A stretch of DNA of 6,453 nt from JAAAOH01 sp046540795 (GTDB lineage Bacteria; Spirochaetota; Spirochaetia; DSM-27196; PWMO01): contig JBKHEN010000142.1 of the NCBI GenBank assembly GCA_046540795.1, positions 1 to 6,453 on the forward strand, in the 5' to 3' direction. The translations under genes and the position numbers were made by a program. Below are positions 1-6,429 of this stretch, piece after piece; positions within the stretch are counted from its first letter, which is position 1, and each line of letters opens with the position of its first letter. The notes under the pieces were generated by a model. It was not told the DNA's origin. It saw only the letters and a program-made list of their open reading frames with translations, and did not search any database.

Positions 1-1524
1 GCCGACCCGCTTCATCCCGTAGACCGTAGCAAGCTTGTGCTCGAGGCCGGTGTGAAGGTTCCGGGCCGTTCGTTTGAGATCCTTGCTCGTGTCTTCGTCC
101 GAGGGATAGGCGCCGTCGTCGAGTCGGGTGCCGCTGGTCATCAGGGTTTCGAGCAGCAGTTTGGCCGCGAGGAAGCGGTCGTACTTATCCACGCCGAAGA
201 CCGCGAAGTCGTCGAGCATGCCGATGATCTCCCAGGTCACCTGCTCGGCCTGCGAATACCTGCCGGCGTCCTTATCCTGGTCACTGAAGCGAACCGGGAG
301 ATTCTCGATGATGTGGTCGAGCGCCCCAACGAGATACTCGAGATTGAAGAGCCCGGTGGCGCAGTTGAACAGGATGCGTTTGCCGTCGGCTTCGGCTGCG
401 TCGACGGCATCCTTGCTCACCGCGACTCCGAGGTCCGCCGCGTTCAACCGACCGTGCTGATCGACGACGAGGATACCGCCCTTCACATCTACCGGCGTGC
501 GGAAGGAGAAATCGAACCCCGCCTCCTTGCCGCTGAGGGCAAGGTAAGCCACTGACACCGGATCGATCGTGAAGCCGAGGTTGTCGACATTGCCGAGGTA
601 GGCGAAACGCTTGCCCTGTTCATACAGCCAGTAATAGATGTCCCGCAGAACCTGGAAGTTCTGACCATGTCCTCCGGGCACCGGGAGCGTCTCTCCCTCA
701 TCACCGTATGCGTGGGCAAATATGCGCTTCGGCCGGCCGGCCTCCGAATGGGTGTATGCGGCAAGAAGTGGTTGAACCCGCGTCTGCACGCGGGTGATAT
801 CGATACCGGTAGCCTCTATCAGGTCCGCCAGCATCGGGCTTGCTCGGTAGCGGTCGTAACTCCGGGCAATATCGTCGGTATTGTAGGTGCTCGTCATCTG
901 AAAGATCGGAGCCGCCGGGTGGGGCTGGGTGTCCGGAGGTCCACCGAAGTCCAGCCGGTAATCGAGGGCCTGTATCAACAGGCTTCGCATCTTCAACTCA
1001 AGAAAGCTCGGGCCCGGCGTTCCGTCGGGTTGCAAGAAGGCCGGTGTGATCCCTTTTGCACGTCCCCGTGAAATATCCGCCAGCCGCCCGAACTCTTCGC
1101 CTACCAATTCCAGGAGATCGGGTGCAAACTTGGCGTTCTTCTTGTAGTCGGCGTAACTCGTGGCGGAGCCGCCGTTGAGCACACCGTAGGCAACCTGTGG
1201 CAATAAGCAGCGGCCGAGCTGCTCGAGGCCTCGTCGGTCGAAGACCAGATAGTCCCCGTCCGCTTCAGCAAACTCGGCCGCACCGCAGTTGTTCCCGACG
1301 AAGCCGAGCCTGGCATCGGCGCTCTCCCGGTGGACGCGGATGCTGACGTCCGCGGTCATGTCGACAACGCTCTCACCGTCTATTCCCGGAATATCTCGTA
1401 CGCGTACCGGATCGATATGGTCATACTTTCCCGCATTGTAGTTATCGAGGATCTCCGTCGTCAGGTCGACGTTGATGCGCTTGTTCTTCATGTTGTTGAT
1501 GATGTGCTCGGGGATCTCACTCAT
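1..1524 (-). CDS. UTP--glucose-1-phosphate uridylyltransferase-like protein (UDPGP family), 3' end cut by window
   Basis: This is a nucleotidyltransferase of the eukaryote-type UDPGP family, which makes a UDP-sugar and pyrophosphate from UTP and a sugar 1-phosphate in the cytoplasm. The frame is open for 508 codons from the ATG at 1524 to the window edge, so the C-terminus is missing. Visible family landmarks in order are: VLNGGSATS at residues 115-123 (nucleotide-binding loop), AKGITPA at 156-162, LELKMRSLL at 175-183, MTSTYNTDD at 210-218, PVPGGHGQ at 281-288 (compare PPGHGD), GNVDNLGFTID at 311-321, DVKGG at 346-350, LFNCATGLFNL at 385-395 and RFLAAK at 450-455 (compare RFxPVK). The start is supported by an AAAAGGAG ribosome binding site 7 bases upstream. 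The loop lacks the usual second glycine (GGSAT instead of GGxGT), and about 33 residues separate it from AKG. Glucose 1-phosphate is the likely substrate by family. Another UDP-sugar, such as UDP-galactose or UDP-GlcNAc, cannot be excluded. Confidence 0.87.
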   Translation of the reverse strand, partial: MSEIPEHIINNMKNKRINVDLTTEILDNYNAGKYDHIDPVRVRDIPGIDGESVVDMTADVSIRVHRESADARLGFVGNNCGAAEFAEADGDYLVFDRRGLEQLGRCLLPQVAYGVLNGGSATSYADYKKNAKFAPDLLELVGEEFGRLADISRGRAKGITPAFLQPDGTPGPSFLELKMRSLLIQALDYRLDFGGPPDTQPHPAAPIFQMTSTYNTDDIARSYDRYRASPMLADLIEATGIDITRVQTRVQPLLAAYTHSEAGRPKRIFAHAYGDEGETLPVPGGHGQNFQVLRDIYYWLYEQGKRFAYLGNVDNLGFTIDPVSVAYLALSGKEAGFDFSFRTPVDVKGGILVVDQHGRLNAADLGVAVSKDAVDAAEADGKRILFNCATGLFNLEYLVGALDHIIENLPVRFSDQDKDAGRYSQAEQVTWEIIGMLDDFAVFGVDKYDRFLAAKLLLETLMTSGTRLDDGAYPSDEDTSKDLKRTARNLHTGLEHKLATVYGMKRVG

Positions 1525-1531
1525 GACCACG

Positions 1532-1539
1532 CTCCTTTT
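1532..1539 (-). promoter_or_regulatory. Ribosome binding site of the uridylyltransferase gene
   Basis: The minus strand reads AAAAGGAG, a strong Shine-Dalgarno sequence, seven bases before the ATG at 1524. It fixes that start. Confidence 0.8.
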
Positions 1540-1545
1540 CGGTGC

Positions 1546-1576
1546 ACTATACAATGAGACCCCGATAGTCGTCCAA
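1546..1576 (-). promoter_or_regulatory. Candidate sigma-70 promoter for the uridylyltransferase gene
   Basis: On the minus strand TTGGAC (1571-1576) serves as a -35 element and TATAGT (1546-1551) as a -10 element. The 19-base spacer is longer than ideal. An overlapping -10 option, TTGTAT (1549-1554), would give 16 bases. The leader would be only about 15 bases, just enough for the ribosome binding site. Only the motif match supports this call. Confidence 0.45.
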
Positions 1577-1590
1577 CCGGGTCGTGCGGT

Positions 1591-1610
1591 TGAGCTTATG
1601 CGAAGCCTCA
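1591..1610. repeat. Imperfect inverted repeat between the two divergent promoters
   Basis: TGAGCTT at 1591-1597 can pair with AAGCcTCA at 1603-1610 around a five-base loop, giving seven base pairs with one bulged C. It lies between the two candidate divergent promoters and could be an operator, but it is short and may be chance. Confidence 0.25.
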
Positions 1611-1631
1611 TCCCTTCAGCCGCGGTCACAC

Positions 1632-1660
1632 TTGTGCCTCCTGACCCGATCATTTAGCAT
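1632..1660 (+). promoter_or_regulatory. Candidate sigma-70 promoter for the DHH gene
   Basis: TTGTGC (1632-1637) and TAGCAT (1655-1660) are separated by exactly 17 bases. The -35 element is weak (three of six consensus bases) and the -10 element matches four of six. Transcription would start near 1667, leaving a leader of about 30 bases. An inverted repeat, GGTCA (1624-1628) and TGACC (1642-1646), brackets the -35 element. Confidence 0.35.
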
Positions 1661-1697
1661 TTGCTCGCCGCAGTGCCTGGGAGGCTAGGGGGGTCGA

Positions 1698-2636
1698 GTG
1701 GAAGAGGTCGACGGTCATTTCAGATTGGTTACGCAACAGGATTTCGACGGGCTCGTATGCGCGGCCCTGCTGCACAATCTCGGGTTGCTCGCCGACGTGA
1801 GGTTCGTACATCCGCGGGAAATGGAGGAAGGTCTCATTCCGGTCGGGCACCGTGACATCGTAGCGGATCTCCCCTACGTAGAGGGCGTCCACCTGGTCTT
1901 CAATCACATGTTCGGAGAACAGTTGCGCGTTGGTGCCCGGAAGAATCACGTCATAGACCCCACGGCTTGCTCCGCCTCTCGCGTTCTCTACAACTTCTAC
2001 GGCGGGCCGGCGGTTTTTCCCGAGATAAGCGAGGAGCTTCTCGCTGCGGCCGACAAGGGGGATGCCGCGGATTTCACCACTGATGAGGTGCTGCATCCGC
2101 GCCGGTGGGTGCTGCTCATTTTTCTCCTTGACCAGCGAACCGGTCTGGGGCGGTTCCGCAACTTTCGCGTTTCCACTCAAGAGCTGATGCGGATGCTCGT
2201 GGAGGATATCAATCGATATAAGATCGACGACCTGCTACGTCTCCCGGACGTGGCGGAGCGGGTAGACCTGTACTTTAGACATCAGGAACCGTTCAAGCGG
2301 CAGGTGCGCGAGAACGCAAAGCTCGATGGCAACGTCCTGCTACTCGATCTCCGTCATCTCGAGCCCGTATACGCGGGGAACCGCTTCGTCAAATACGCGC
2401 TCTTTCCGGAAGCCGATATTTCGATCCGCGTCATGTGGGGGTTCGAACGGCGAAGCACGGTGATCAACGTCGGCAAATCCATTTTCAACCGAAGCTCGCC
2501 GGTAAACGTCGGTTCACTCATGCGTCGCTTCGGGGGCGGGGGCCATGAATCCGCCGGCGCCTGCCAGGTCGACAATGACCGGGCGGAAGCCGTCATCGCC
2601 GAGCTCCTGTCCCGGGTGCGGGAAGACGGTCCCTGA
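1698..2636 (+). CDS. DHH/DHHA1-family phosphoesterase-like protein ('exopolyphosphatase-like') with altered DHH motif
   Basis: This 312-residue soluble protein has the two-domain layout of DHH-family phosphoesterases, which hydrolyse phosphodiester or phosphoanhydride bonds with metals held by an N-terminal DHH domain. Residues 12-18 (TQQDFDG) form motif I with Asp15 and Asp17. DLPY at 57-60 matches the motif II region, and DKGD at 119-122 matches the motif IV region. The C-terminal DHHA1 domain carries an intact GGGGHESAGAC at 279-289. The DHH signature itself reads Asn69-His70-Met71, so two of its three residues are lost and metal binding may be weakened or changed. The substrate is unknown. 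Homologues are often labelled exopolyphosphatase, but nanoRNA or cyclic-dinucleotide hydrolysis is equally possible. The GTG at 1698 is chosen because an in-frame stop (TAG, 1686-1688) lies just upstream, a purine-rich AGGGGGG (1687-1693) precedes it, and motif I falls close to the N-terminus as in the family. The gene stands alone, divergent from the uridylyltransferase and convergent with plsY. Confidence 0.85.
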   Translation: MEEVDGHFRLVTQQDFDGLVCAALLHNLGLLADVRFVHPREMEEGLIPVGHRDIVADLPYVEGVHLVFNHMFGEQLRVGARKNHVIDPTACSASRVLYNFYGGPAVFPEISEELLAAADKGDAADFTTDEVLHPRRWVLLIFLLDQRTGLGRFRNFRVSTQELMRMLVEDINRYKIDDLLRLPDVAERVDLYFRHQEPFKRQVRENAKLDGNVLLLDLRHLEPVYAGNRFVKYALFPEADISIRVMWGFERRSTVINVGKSIFNRSSPVNVGSLMRRFGGGGHESAGACQVDNDRAEAVIAELLSRVREDGP

Positions 2637-2656
2637 ATCCGACTTCCGACCGCGCC

Positions 2657-3316
2657 CTACGAGCTCCGGCGGCGGTGAAAGAGGCGCCTGAGAATCATTA
2701 TGCGTTCGAATCGGTTCTCTTCACCGCGGAGGAGGCGCTTGATGTTGGAGCGATGGGTGAACAGTATGAATAGTGCTAAGGGAACACTGAGATACCGCAG
2801 GAACAACGGAATATCGTGTACTCCCAGACCCGAGACCGCAAGCGTAAGGAACGGAAAGCTCACCGCGGCCAGGATCGAGCCGAGAGAGGTGTAGCCCGAG
2901 CAAACGAGGGCCAGAAGGAACACCAATAGAGCCCCGGCGAAGGAGAGAGGATAGAGAGCGAGGAGGACGCCACCAGCCGTAGCGACACCCTTGCCCCCCC
3001 GGAAGCGGGCGAAGATACTGAACACGTGTCCGACGACGGCCGCTATGCCGATAAGAAATGCGGCCACCGGCGGAGCCACGACCGCGGGCGACGGGAAGAG
3101 ACCCACCGTCGCAACCGCAAGGGCTCCCTTTCCGATGTCCACGGCAACGACCGCCAGGCCCGCGGCGGTACCGAAGACGCGAAAAGCGTTGGAAGCCCCG
3201 GCGTTTCCTGAACCGTGCCGACGAATATCGGTACGAAAAAACAGCCTGCCCACGAGAATGCTCGTGGGAACGGAGCCGATCAGATAGGCCAGAGGAAGGG
3301 CCGCAGGCCAGCTCAT
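2657..3316 (-). CDS. plsY: Acyl-phosphate:glycerol-3-phosphate acyltransferase PlsY
   Basis: PlsY is an inner-membrane enzyme that transfers the acyl group from acyl-phosphate to position 1 of glycerol-3-phosphate, making lysophosphatidic acid, the first step of phospholipid synthesis. The protein is 219 residues, close to the usual PlsY size. All three family motifs are present: GSGNAGASNAFRVFG at 35-49, GHVFSIFARFRGGKGVAT at 96-113 (Gly-Gly-Lys-Gly acyl-phosphate loop) and HRSNIKRLLRGEEN at 188-201. Hydrophobic segments lie at about 4-26, 51-74, 78-97, 115-139, 143-163 and 169-187. The basic C-terminal tail probably stays in the cytoplasm. The ATG at 3316 overlaps the TGA of the upstream kinase-DegV gene by four bases (ATGA). 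There is no well-spaced ribosome binding site, only a GAGG one base away, so translation is probably coupled. The upstream gene plausibly supplies its acyl-phosphate substrate. The stop lies 20 bases from the stop of the convergent DHH gene, and no terminator is evident. Confidence 0.96.
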   Translation of the reverse strand: MSWPAALPLAYLIGSVPTSILVGRLFFRTDIRRHGSGNAGASNAFRVFGTAAGLAVVAVDIGKGALAVATVGLFPSPAVVAPPVAAFLIGIAAVVGHVFSIFARFRGGKGVATAGGVLLALYPLSFAGALLVFLLALVCSGYTSLGSILAAVSFPFLTLAVSGLGVHDIPLFLRYLSVPLALFILFTHRSNIKRLLRGEENRFERIMILRRLFHRRRSS

Positions 3317-5118
3317 GCCTCGTCGTCGTCCAGGTAGGCCACCGCGGTGGTTCCGAACCCCGTATGCGAGGCGAGAACAGGCGCGGCGTCCAGCACGAAG
3401 ATTTCGCCCCGCGGGGTGAATCGCCGCTCGATCTCCGCCTTAAGCTCCCGGGCGGCTGTCTGGTTGTTCACGTGGGTAACGGCGAAGTCCACGGGTTTTC
3501 GGGAATCGAGCTCTTTTTCCAGAGTCTTGAGGATGCGCTTGATCCCCCCTTCGAAGCCACGCACGAGCCCGTCGGACACCGCGTGTCCGGACTCGTCCAG
3601 CGTCATCACCGGCAGGACGCCGAGCAGCTTGGCGAGCAGCCCCTTGCGTTTGCTCACCCGGCCGCCTTTGACCATCCAATCGACGCTCTTGACCGCCACC
3701 AACAGGCGAAGTCGGTCGACAAGGCGCCGGGCAAGGGAGACAACCTCATCGGCGTCCGCTCCGGCTTCGACGGCCTCCGCCATTCGCCTGACCACGAGCC
3801 CTACCGCGACGGAGACGTTCTTCGAGTCCACGACGTCTATTGAGACGCCCTCCGGCAGCTCTTTCGGGATCCCGGTCCGTGCCGCGTCCACGGTTCCGCT
3901 CAGGGCCCCGGAGAGCGTCAGGGTTATGATGCGGCGGTAGTGAGCGCTGAGAAAGCCGTACTGCTTGCGGAAATCGTAGGCGGTGGGCTGAGAGGTCGTC
4001 GGATGGGGGCGGCCTTCTTCGGCGAGAAGCTCGTAGTAGCGCCCGGGGCGGAGTCCGATTTTGTCCACGTAGCGCTGCATACCGAAGTTAATCGATAGCG
4101 GCACCATGGCGATGTAGGGTTTCTCGGTGAGTTCCTGCGGAATGTCACATGCGGAGTCGACAACGATTGCGACCTCGCCATGCGCCGTATGGGCCGTTTC
4201 GAACTGCTTGGTCATATCGTCGGCTTTGGGGCCGATCACCTCCCCGTAGGTGCCGGCGTGCTCGAAGACCGCTTCCGGGGTATCGGTGTGGACGTGAATA
4301 CGGACCTTTTCCCGGGATCCGGCGACGATGAGCGAGTTGCCCAGGGGCTCGAGTTCCTTCCGCAGTTTAGCAAGGGGAATATCCGTTCCGGCGACGAGGC
4401 ATTCGGTACAGTACCGCGTGTCGATTTGGGCATCGATAGCGGTAACGGTGGGTTCGGAAAACTCGGCGAGCTCCGGCAGTTCGTCCGCTTCACGGAGCCG
4501 CCCCCGGGTAATGAACAGGTGGATGCCCTCGATGATGTGCACGAATCCGAGCGCTCCCGCGTCTACGACGCCTGCTCTGCGAAGCGACGGAAGCTTCTCG
4601 GTGGTATGCTCGAGTGCCTGCTTCGCAGCATAGAACGACTCGGTGAACACATGGAGAAAGTCCGAAGACTTCATCGAGTGTTCCGCCAGGCTGTGACCCC
4701 AGCTGCGAAGCACCGTCAGGATGGTGCCCTCCTTTGGGCTGGAGAGAGCCTCATATGCATAGCCGACGGCGTTGCCGATTCCCTTTGCAAAGGCCCGGGA
4801 GGAAACGGTGATCGCATCGTGGAACTCTTCGGCGAGACCATAGAAGAACTGGGCGAGGATCGCGCCGGAATTGCCGCGGGCTCCCATGAGTGCGGCGTCC
4901 GCGGCTACACGGGTCGTGACGGCGACGGAACGGTCGTCGGTGGTGCTCAAGCCGTGCAACACGGCGACAATTGTGCCCGCCATGTTCGTTCCGGTGTCAC
5001 TGTCGGCGACGGGAAACACGTTGATCCTGTTGAGCTGGTCGGTGTACGCAAGGAGCCGCTGCCCGCCGACGATAAGCGCGCGTTTCAATCTCCGCCCGTC
5101 TATATAGCGAATATTCAT
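3313..5118 (-). CDS. Fused fatty acid kinase: FakA-type DAK2 domains joined to a DegV/FakB fatty-acid-binding domain
   Basis: The protein appears to combine both halves of the bacterial fatty acid kinase, which phosphorylates a FakB-bound fatty acid to acyl-phosphate. Residue numbers count from a GTG at 5133; subtract 5 for the chosen start. Residues 10-205 form the ATP-binding DAK2/FakA_N domain, with NVFPVADSDTGTNM at 38-51 (metal-binding Asp44 and Asp46), GARGNSG at 84-90 and DAGALGF at 191-197. Residues 235-310 match the FakA middle domain, with YCTE at 241-244 and RIHVHTDTP at 278-286, containing the Cys and two His residues typical of it. Residues 320-606 form a DegV domain: VVDSACDIP at 324-332, PTTSQPT at 378-384, LSGALSGT at 407-414, GRVSKRKGLL at 491-500 and ASHTGFGT at 588-595. 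Ser381 and His590 are positioned like the residues that hold the fatty acid carboxylate in FakB. The ATG at 5118 is preferred: GGAG lies nine bases upstream and homologues begin there. The GTG at 5133 is the alternative. The gene overlaps plsY by four bases. Confidence 0.9.
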   Translation of the reverse strand: MNIRYIDGRRLKRALIVGGQRLLAYTDQLNRINVFPVADSDTGTNMAGTIVAVLHGLSTTDDRSVAVTTRVAADAALMGARGNSGAILAQFFYGLAEEFHDAITVSSRAFAKGIGNAVGYAYEALSSPKEGTILTVLRSWGHSLAEHSMKSSDFLHVFTESFYAAKQALEHTTEKLPSLRRAGVVDAGALGFVHIIEGIHLFITRGRLREADELPELAEFSEPTVTAIDAQIDTRYCTECLVAGTDIPLAKLRKELEPLGNSLIVAGSREKVRIHVHTDTPEAVFEHAGTYGEVIGPKADDMTKQFETAHTAHGEVAIVVDSACDIPQELTEKPYIAMVPLSINFGMQRYVDKIGLRPGRYYELLAEEGRPHPTTSQPTAYDFRKQYGFLSAHYRRIITLTLSGALSGTVDAARTGIPKELPEGVSIDVVDSKNVSVAVGLVVRRMAEAVEAGADADEVVSLARRLVDRLRLLVAVKSVDWMVKGGRVSKRKGLLAKLLGVLPVMTLDESGHAVSDGLVRGFEGGIKRILKTLEKELDSRKPVDFAVTHVNNQTAARELKAEIERRFTPRGEIFVLDAAPVLASHTGFGTTAVAYLDDDEA

Positions 5119-5144
5119 CGACCTGTTCTCCACTGTGACCTCAT

Positions 5145-5178
5145 GGGGGTATACATAACCTACGCCCCCGGATAGGGG
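5145..5178 (-). repeat. Competing G/C stems upstream of the kinase-DegV gene
   Basis: Read on the minus strand, a run of five G (5165-5169) can pair with four C just upstream (5175-5178) or with five C just downstream (5145-5149, loop of 15). The two pairings exclude each other. The downstream C run directly precedes a nine-codon reading frame (ATG at 5144) whose TGA (5117-5115) overlaps the kinase gene's ATG. This matters only if transcription begins upstream of 5178. Confidence 0.25.
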
Positions 5179-5185
5179 AGGTCAA
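5157..5185 (-). promoter_or_regulatory. Candidate promoter for the kinase-DegV/plsY operon
   Basis: On the minus strand TTGACC (5180-5185) is a good -35 element, matching five of six consensus bases. A weak -10 element, TAGGTT (5157-5162), follows at 17 bases. The -10 match is poor, so the true start may lie elsewhere in the 5134-5270 spacer. Confidence 0.35.
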
Positions 5186-5255
5186 GTATCGACCGTCGGA
5201 TCGGCACCCGGCCGGACCGGCTCCGCAATGCCGCGGCGATCTCGATGCACCCGGC

Positions 5256-5273
5256 TATCCTTTGTATCCTTTG
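5256..5273 (+). repeat. Tandem 9-base direct repeat at the fbaB promoter
   Basis: TATCCTTTG occurs twice back to back (5256-5264 and 5265-5273) with no mismatch. The second copy overlaps the first three bases of the fbaB -35 element. Its position suits an activator or repressor binding site, but no regulator is identified. Confidence 0.5.
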
Positions 5274-5300
5274 AACCCCGTGCGGGATTTTGTGTATACT
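5271..5300 (+). promoter_or_regulatory. Probable sigma-70 promoter for fbaB
   Basis: TTGAAC (5271-5276) and TATACT (5295-5300) are separated by 18 bases. TATACT matches five of six consensus bases. Transcription would begin near 5307, giving a leader of about 55 bases. The spacer contains a palindrome, CCCGTGCGGG (5277-5286). Confidence 0.6.
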
Positions 5301-5347
5301 GAACGATGACGAGAATGTCTTTGAAGCGAACCTCAGTATTGGGGCAC

Positions 5348-5353
5348 AAGGAG
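5348..5353 (+). promoter_or_regulatory. Ribosome binding site of fbaB
   Basis: AAGGAG lies eight bases before the ATG at 5362. It sets the start there and rules out the in-frame extension that reaches back to a TTG at 5290 inside the promoter. Confidence 0.85.
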
Positions 5354-5361
5354 CGACGAAT

Positions 5362-6429
5362 ATGAACAAGACGATACAGGCCGCCCTCGGCGCAGAGGCG
5401 GAGGCGCTGCTCAACTATAAAGCCATGTTCCCGGCGGATCAGCTGCACTTGCCCGGTCCCGATTTCGTCGATAGGGTGTGGGTTGGTTCCGATCGCAGCC
5501 CGGCGGTGTTGCGTAATCTCCAGCTTCTCTTCGATCATGGGCGGCTCGGTGGTACCGGGTACCTGTCCGTTCTTCCCGTCGACCAGGGGGTGGAGCATTC
5601 GGCCGGTGCGAGCTTTGCGCCGAACCCCGCGTATTTCGATTCGGAGAACATCGTGAAGCTCGCCATCGAAGGCGGCTGTAACGCCTGTGCCTCCACGGTC
5701 GGCGTGCTCGGGTCCGTCGCTCGTAAGTACGCCCATAAGATCCCCATGATTGCAAAGGTCAACCACAACGAGCTGCTGACGTACCCTAATACATTCGACC
5801 AGATCATGTTCGGTAACGTGGACATGGCCTTCGACATGGGCGCCGTAGCGGTAGGCGCCACGATCTACTTCGGCTCTCCGGAATCCGCACGACAGATCGT
5901 GGAGGTCTCCGAGGCCTTCCACCGGGCCCACGAGCTCGGTTTGGCCACGGTGCTGTGGTGCTACCTCAGAAACAATGCGTTCAAGACCAAAGACGCGGAT
6001 TATCACGTGGCCGCCGACCTCTCGGCTCAGGCCAATCACCTCGGCGTCACGATCGAGGCCGACATCATCAAGCAGAAGCTGCCGGTGGTGAACCGGGGTT
6101 ATAAGGCCATGAACATGGGCGAGTCCGGGTACGGCAAGATCGACGAGCGGGTATATACCGAGCTGGCCGAGGATCACCCGATCGATATGACGCGGTATCA
6201 GGTCATGAACAACTACATGGGTCGCGCCGGTTTGATCAATTCCGGCGGTGCCTCGAAGGGAAAGGGCGACGTCGAAGCTGCGGTGCGAACCGCGGTGATC
6301 AACAAGCGCGCCGGTGGCATGGGATTGATTTCCGGCCGCAAAGCCTTTCAGCGTCCCATGAAGGAAGGTGTCGAGTTGCTGAATGCCATACAGGACGTCT
6401 ATCTCGATCCGGATGTGACCATCGCATAG
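5362..6429 (+). CDS. fbaB: Class I fructose-1,6-bisphosphate aldolase, FbaB/DhnA type
   Basis: This enzyme cleaves fructose 1,6-bisphosphate to dihydroxyacetone phosphate and glyceraldehyde 3-phosphate, reversibly, through a Schiff base; it acts in the cytoplasm in glycolysis and gluconeogenesis. At 355 residues it is close to E. coli FbaB (about 350), which it resembles along its whole length. Diagnostic segments are LPVDQGVEHSAGASF at 71-85, KVNHNE at 132-137, GAVAVGATIYFGS at 160-172, ADIIKQK at 233-239 with Lys237 as the expected Schiff-base lysine, YMGRAGLINSGG at 285-296, and AVINKRAGGMGLISGRKAF at 311-329, which includes phosphate-binding glycines. The ATG at 5362 has a well-placed AAGGAG and a promoter further upstream. 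The gene is divergent from the kinase-DegV/plsY operon and appears complete. Only 24 bases follow the stop, so any downstream operon partner or terminator lies outside the window. Confidence 0.97.
   Translation: MNKTIQAALGAEAEALLNYKAMFPADQLHLPGPDFVDRVWVGSDRSPAVLRNLQLLFDHGRLGGTGYLSVLPVDQGVEHSAGASFAPNPAYFDSENIVKLAIEGGCNACASTVGVLGSVARKYAHKIPMIAKVNHNELLTYPNTFDQIMFGNVDMAFDMGAVAVGATIYFGSPESARQIVEVSEAFHRAHELGLATVLWCYLRNNAFKTKDADYHVAADLSAQANHLGVTIEADIIKQKLPVVNRGYKAMNMGESGYGKIDERVYTELAEDHPIDMTRYQVMNNYMGRAGLINSGGASKGKGDVEAAVRTAVINKRAGGMGLISGRKAFQRPMKEGVELLNAIQDVYLDPDVTIA

Noticed and set aside
37..555. A 172-codon plus-strand frame inside the uridylyltransferase gene
   Set aside because: It is antisense to the NVDNLG-downstream and RFLAAK regions of the real gene and shows no recognisable features.
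1650..2180. A 176-codon frame on the minus strand opposite the DHH gene
   Set aside because: The plus strand here encodes conserved DHH-family sequence. The reverse frame shows no domain and has no convincing start signal.
2621..2652. Possible terminator between the convergent DHH and plsY genes (GGAAG/CTTCC and CGGTC/GACCG pairs)
   Set aside because: The stems have only five base pairs with loops of 16-17 bases, cannot form together, and no T run follows on either strand.
3058..3843. A 261-codon plus-strand frame across plsY and the end of the kinase-DegV gene
   Set aside because: It runs opposite two well-supported genes and gives an arginine- and proline-rich translation typical of antisense frames.
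4180..5175. A 331-codon open frame on the plus strand opposite the kinase-DegV gene
   Set aside because: It is antisense to conserved DAK2 and FakA-middle-domain motifs. Its protein has no family features.
5290..5361. A 24-residue N-terminal extension of the aldolase
   Set aside because: It would begin at a TTG inside the promoter, overlapping the -10 element, and is not shared with E. coli FbaB. The ATG at 5362 has a clear ribosome binding site.
5182..6177. A 331-codon open frame on the minus strand opposite fbaB
   Set aside because: It lies antisense to an unmistakable full-length aldolase and its translation shows no recognisable motif. Long antisense frames are expected at this base composition and codon use.
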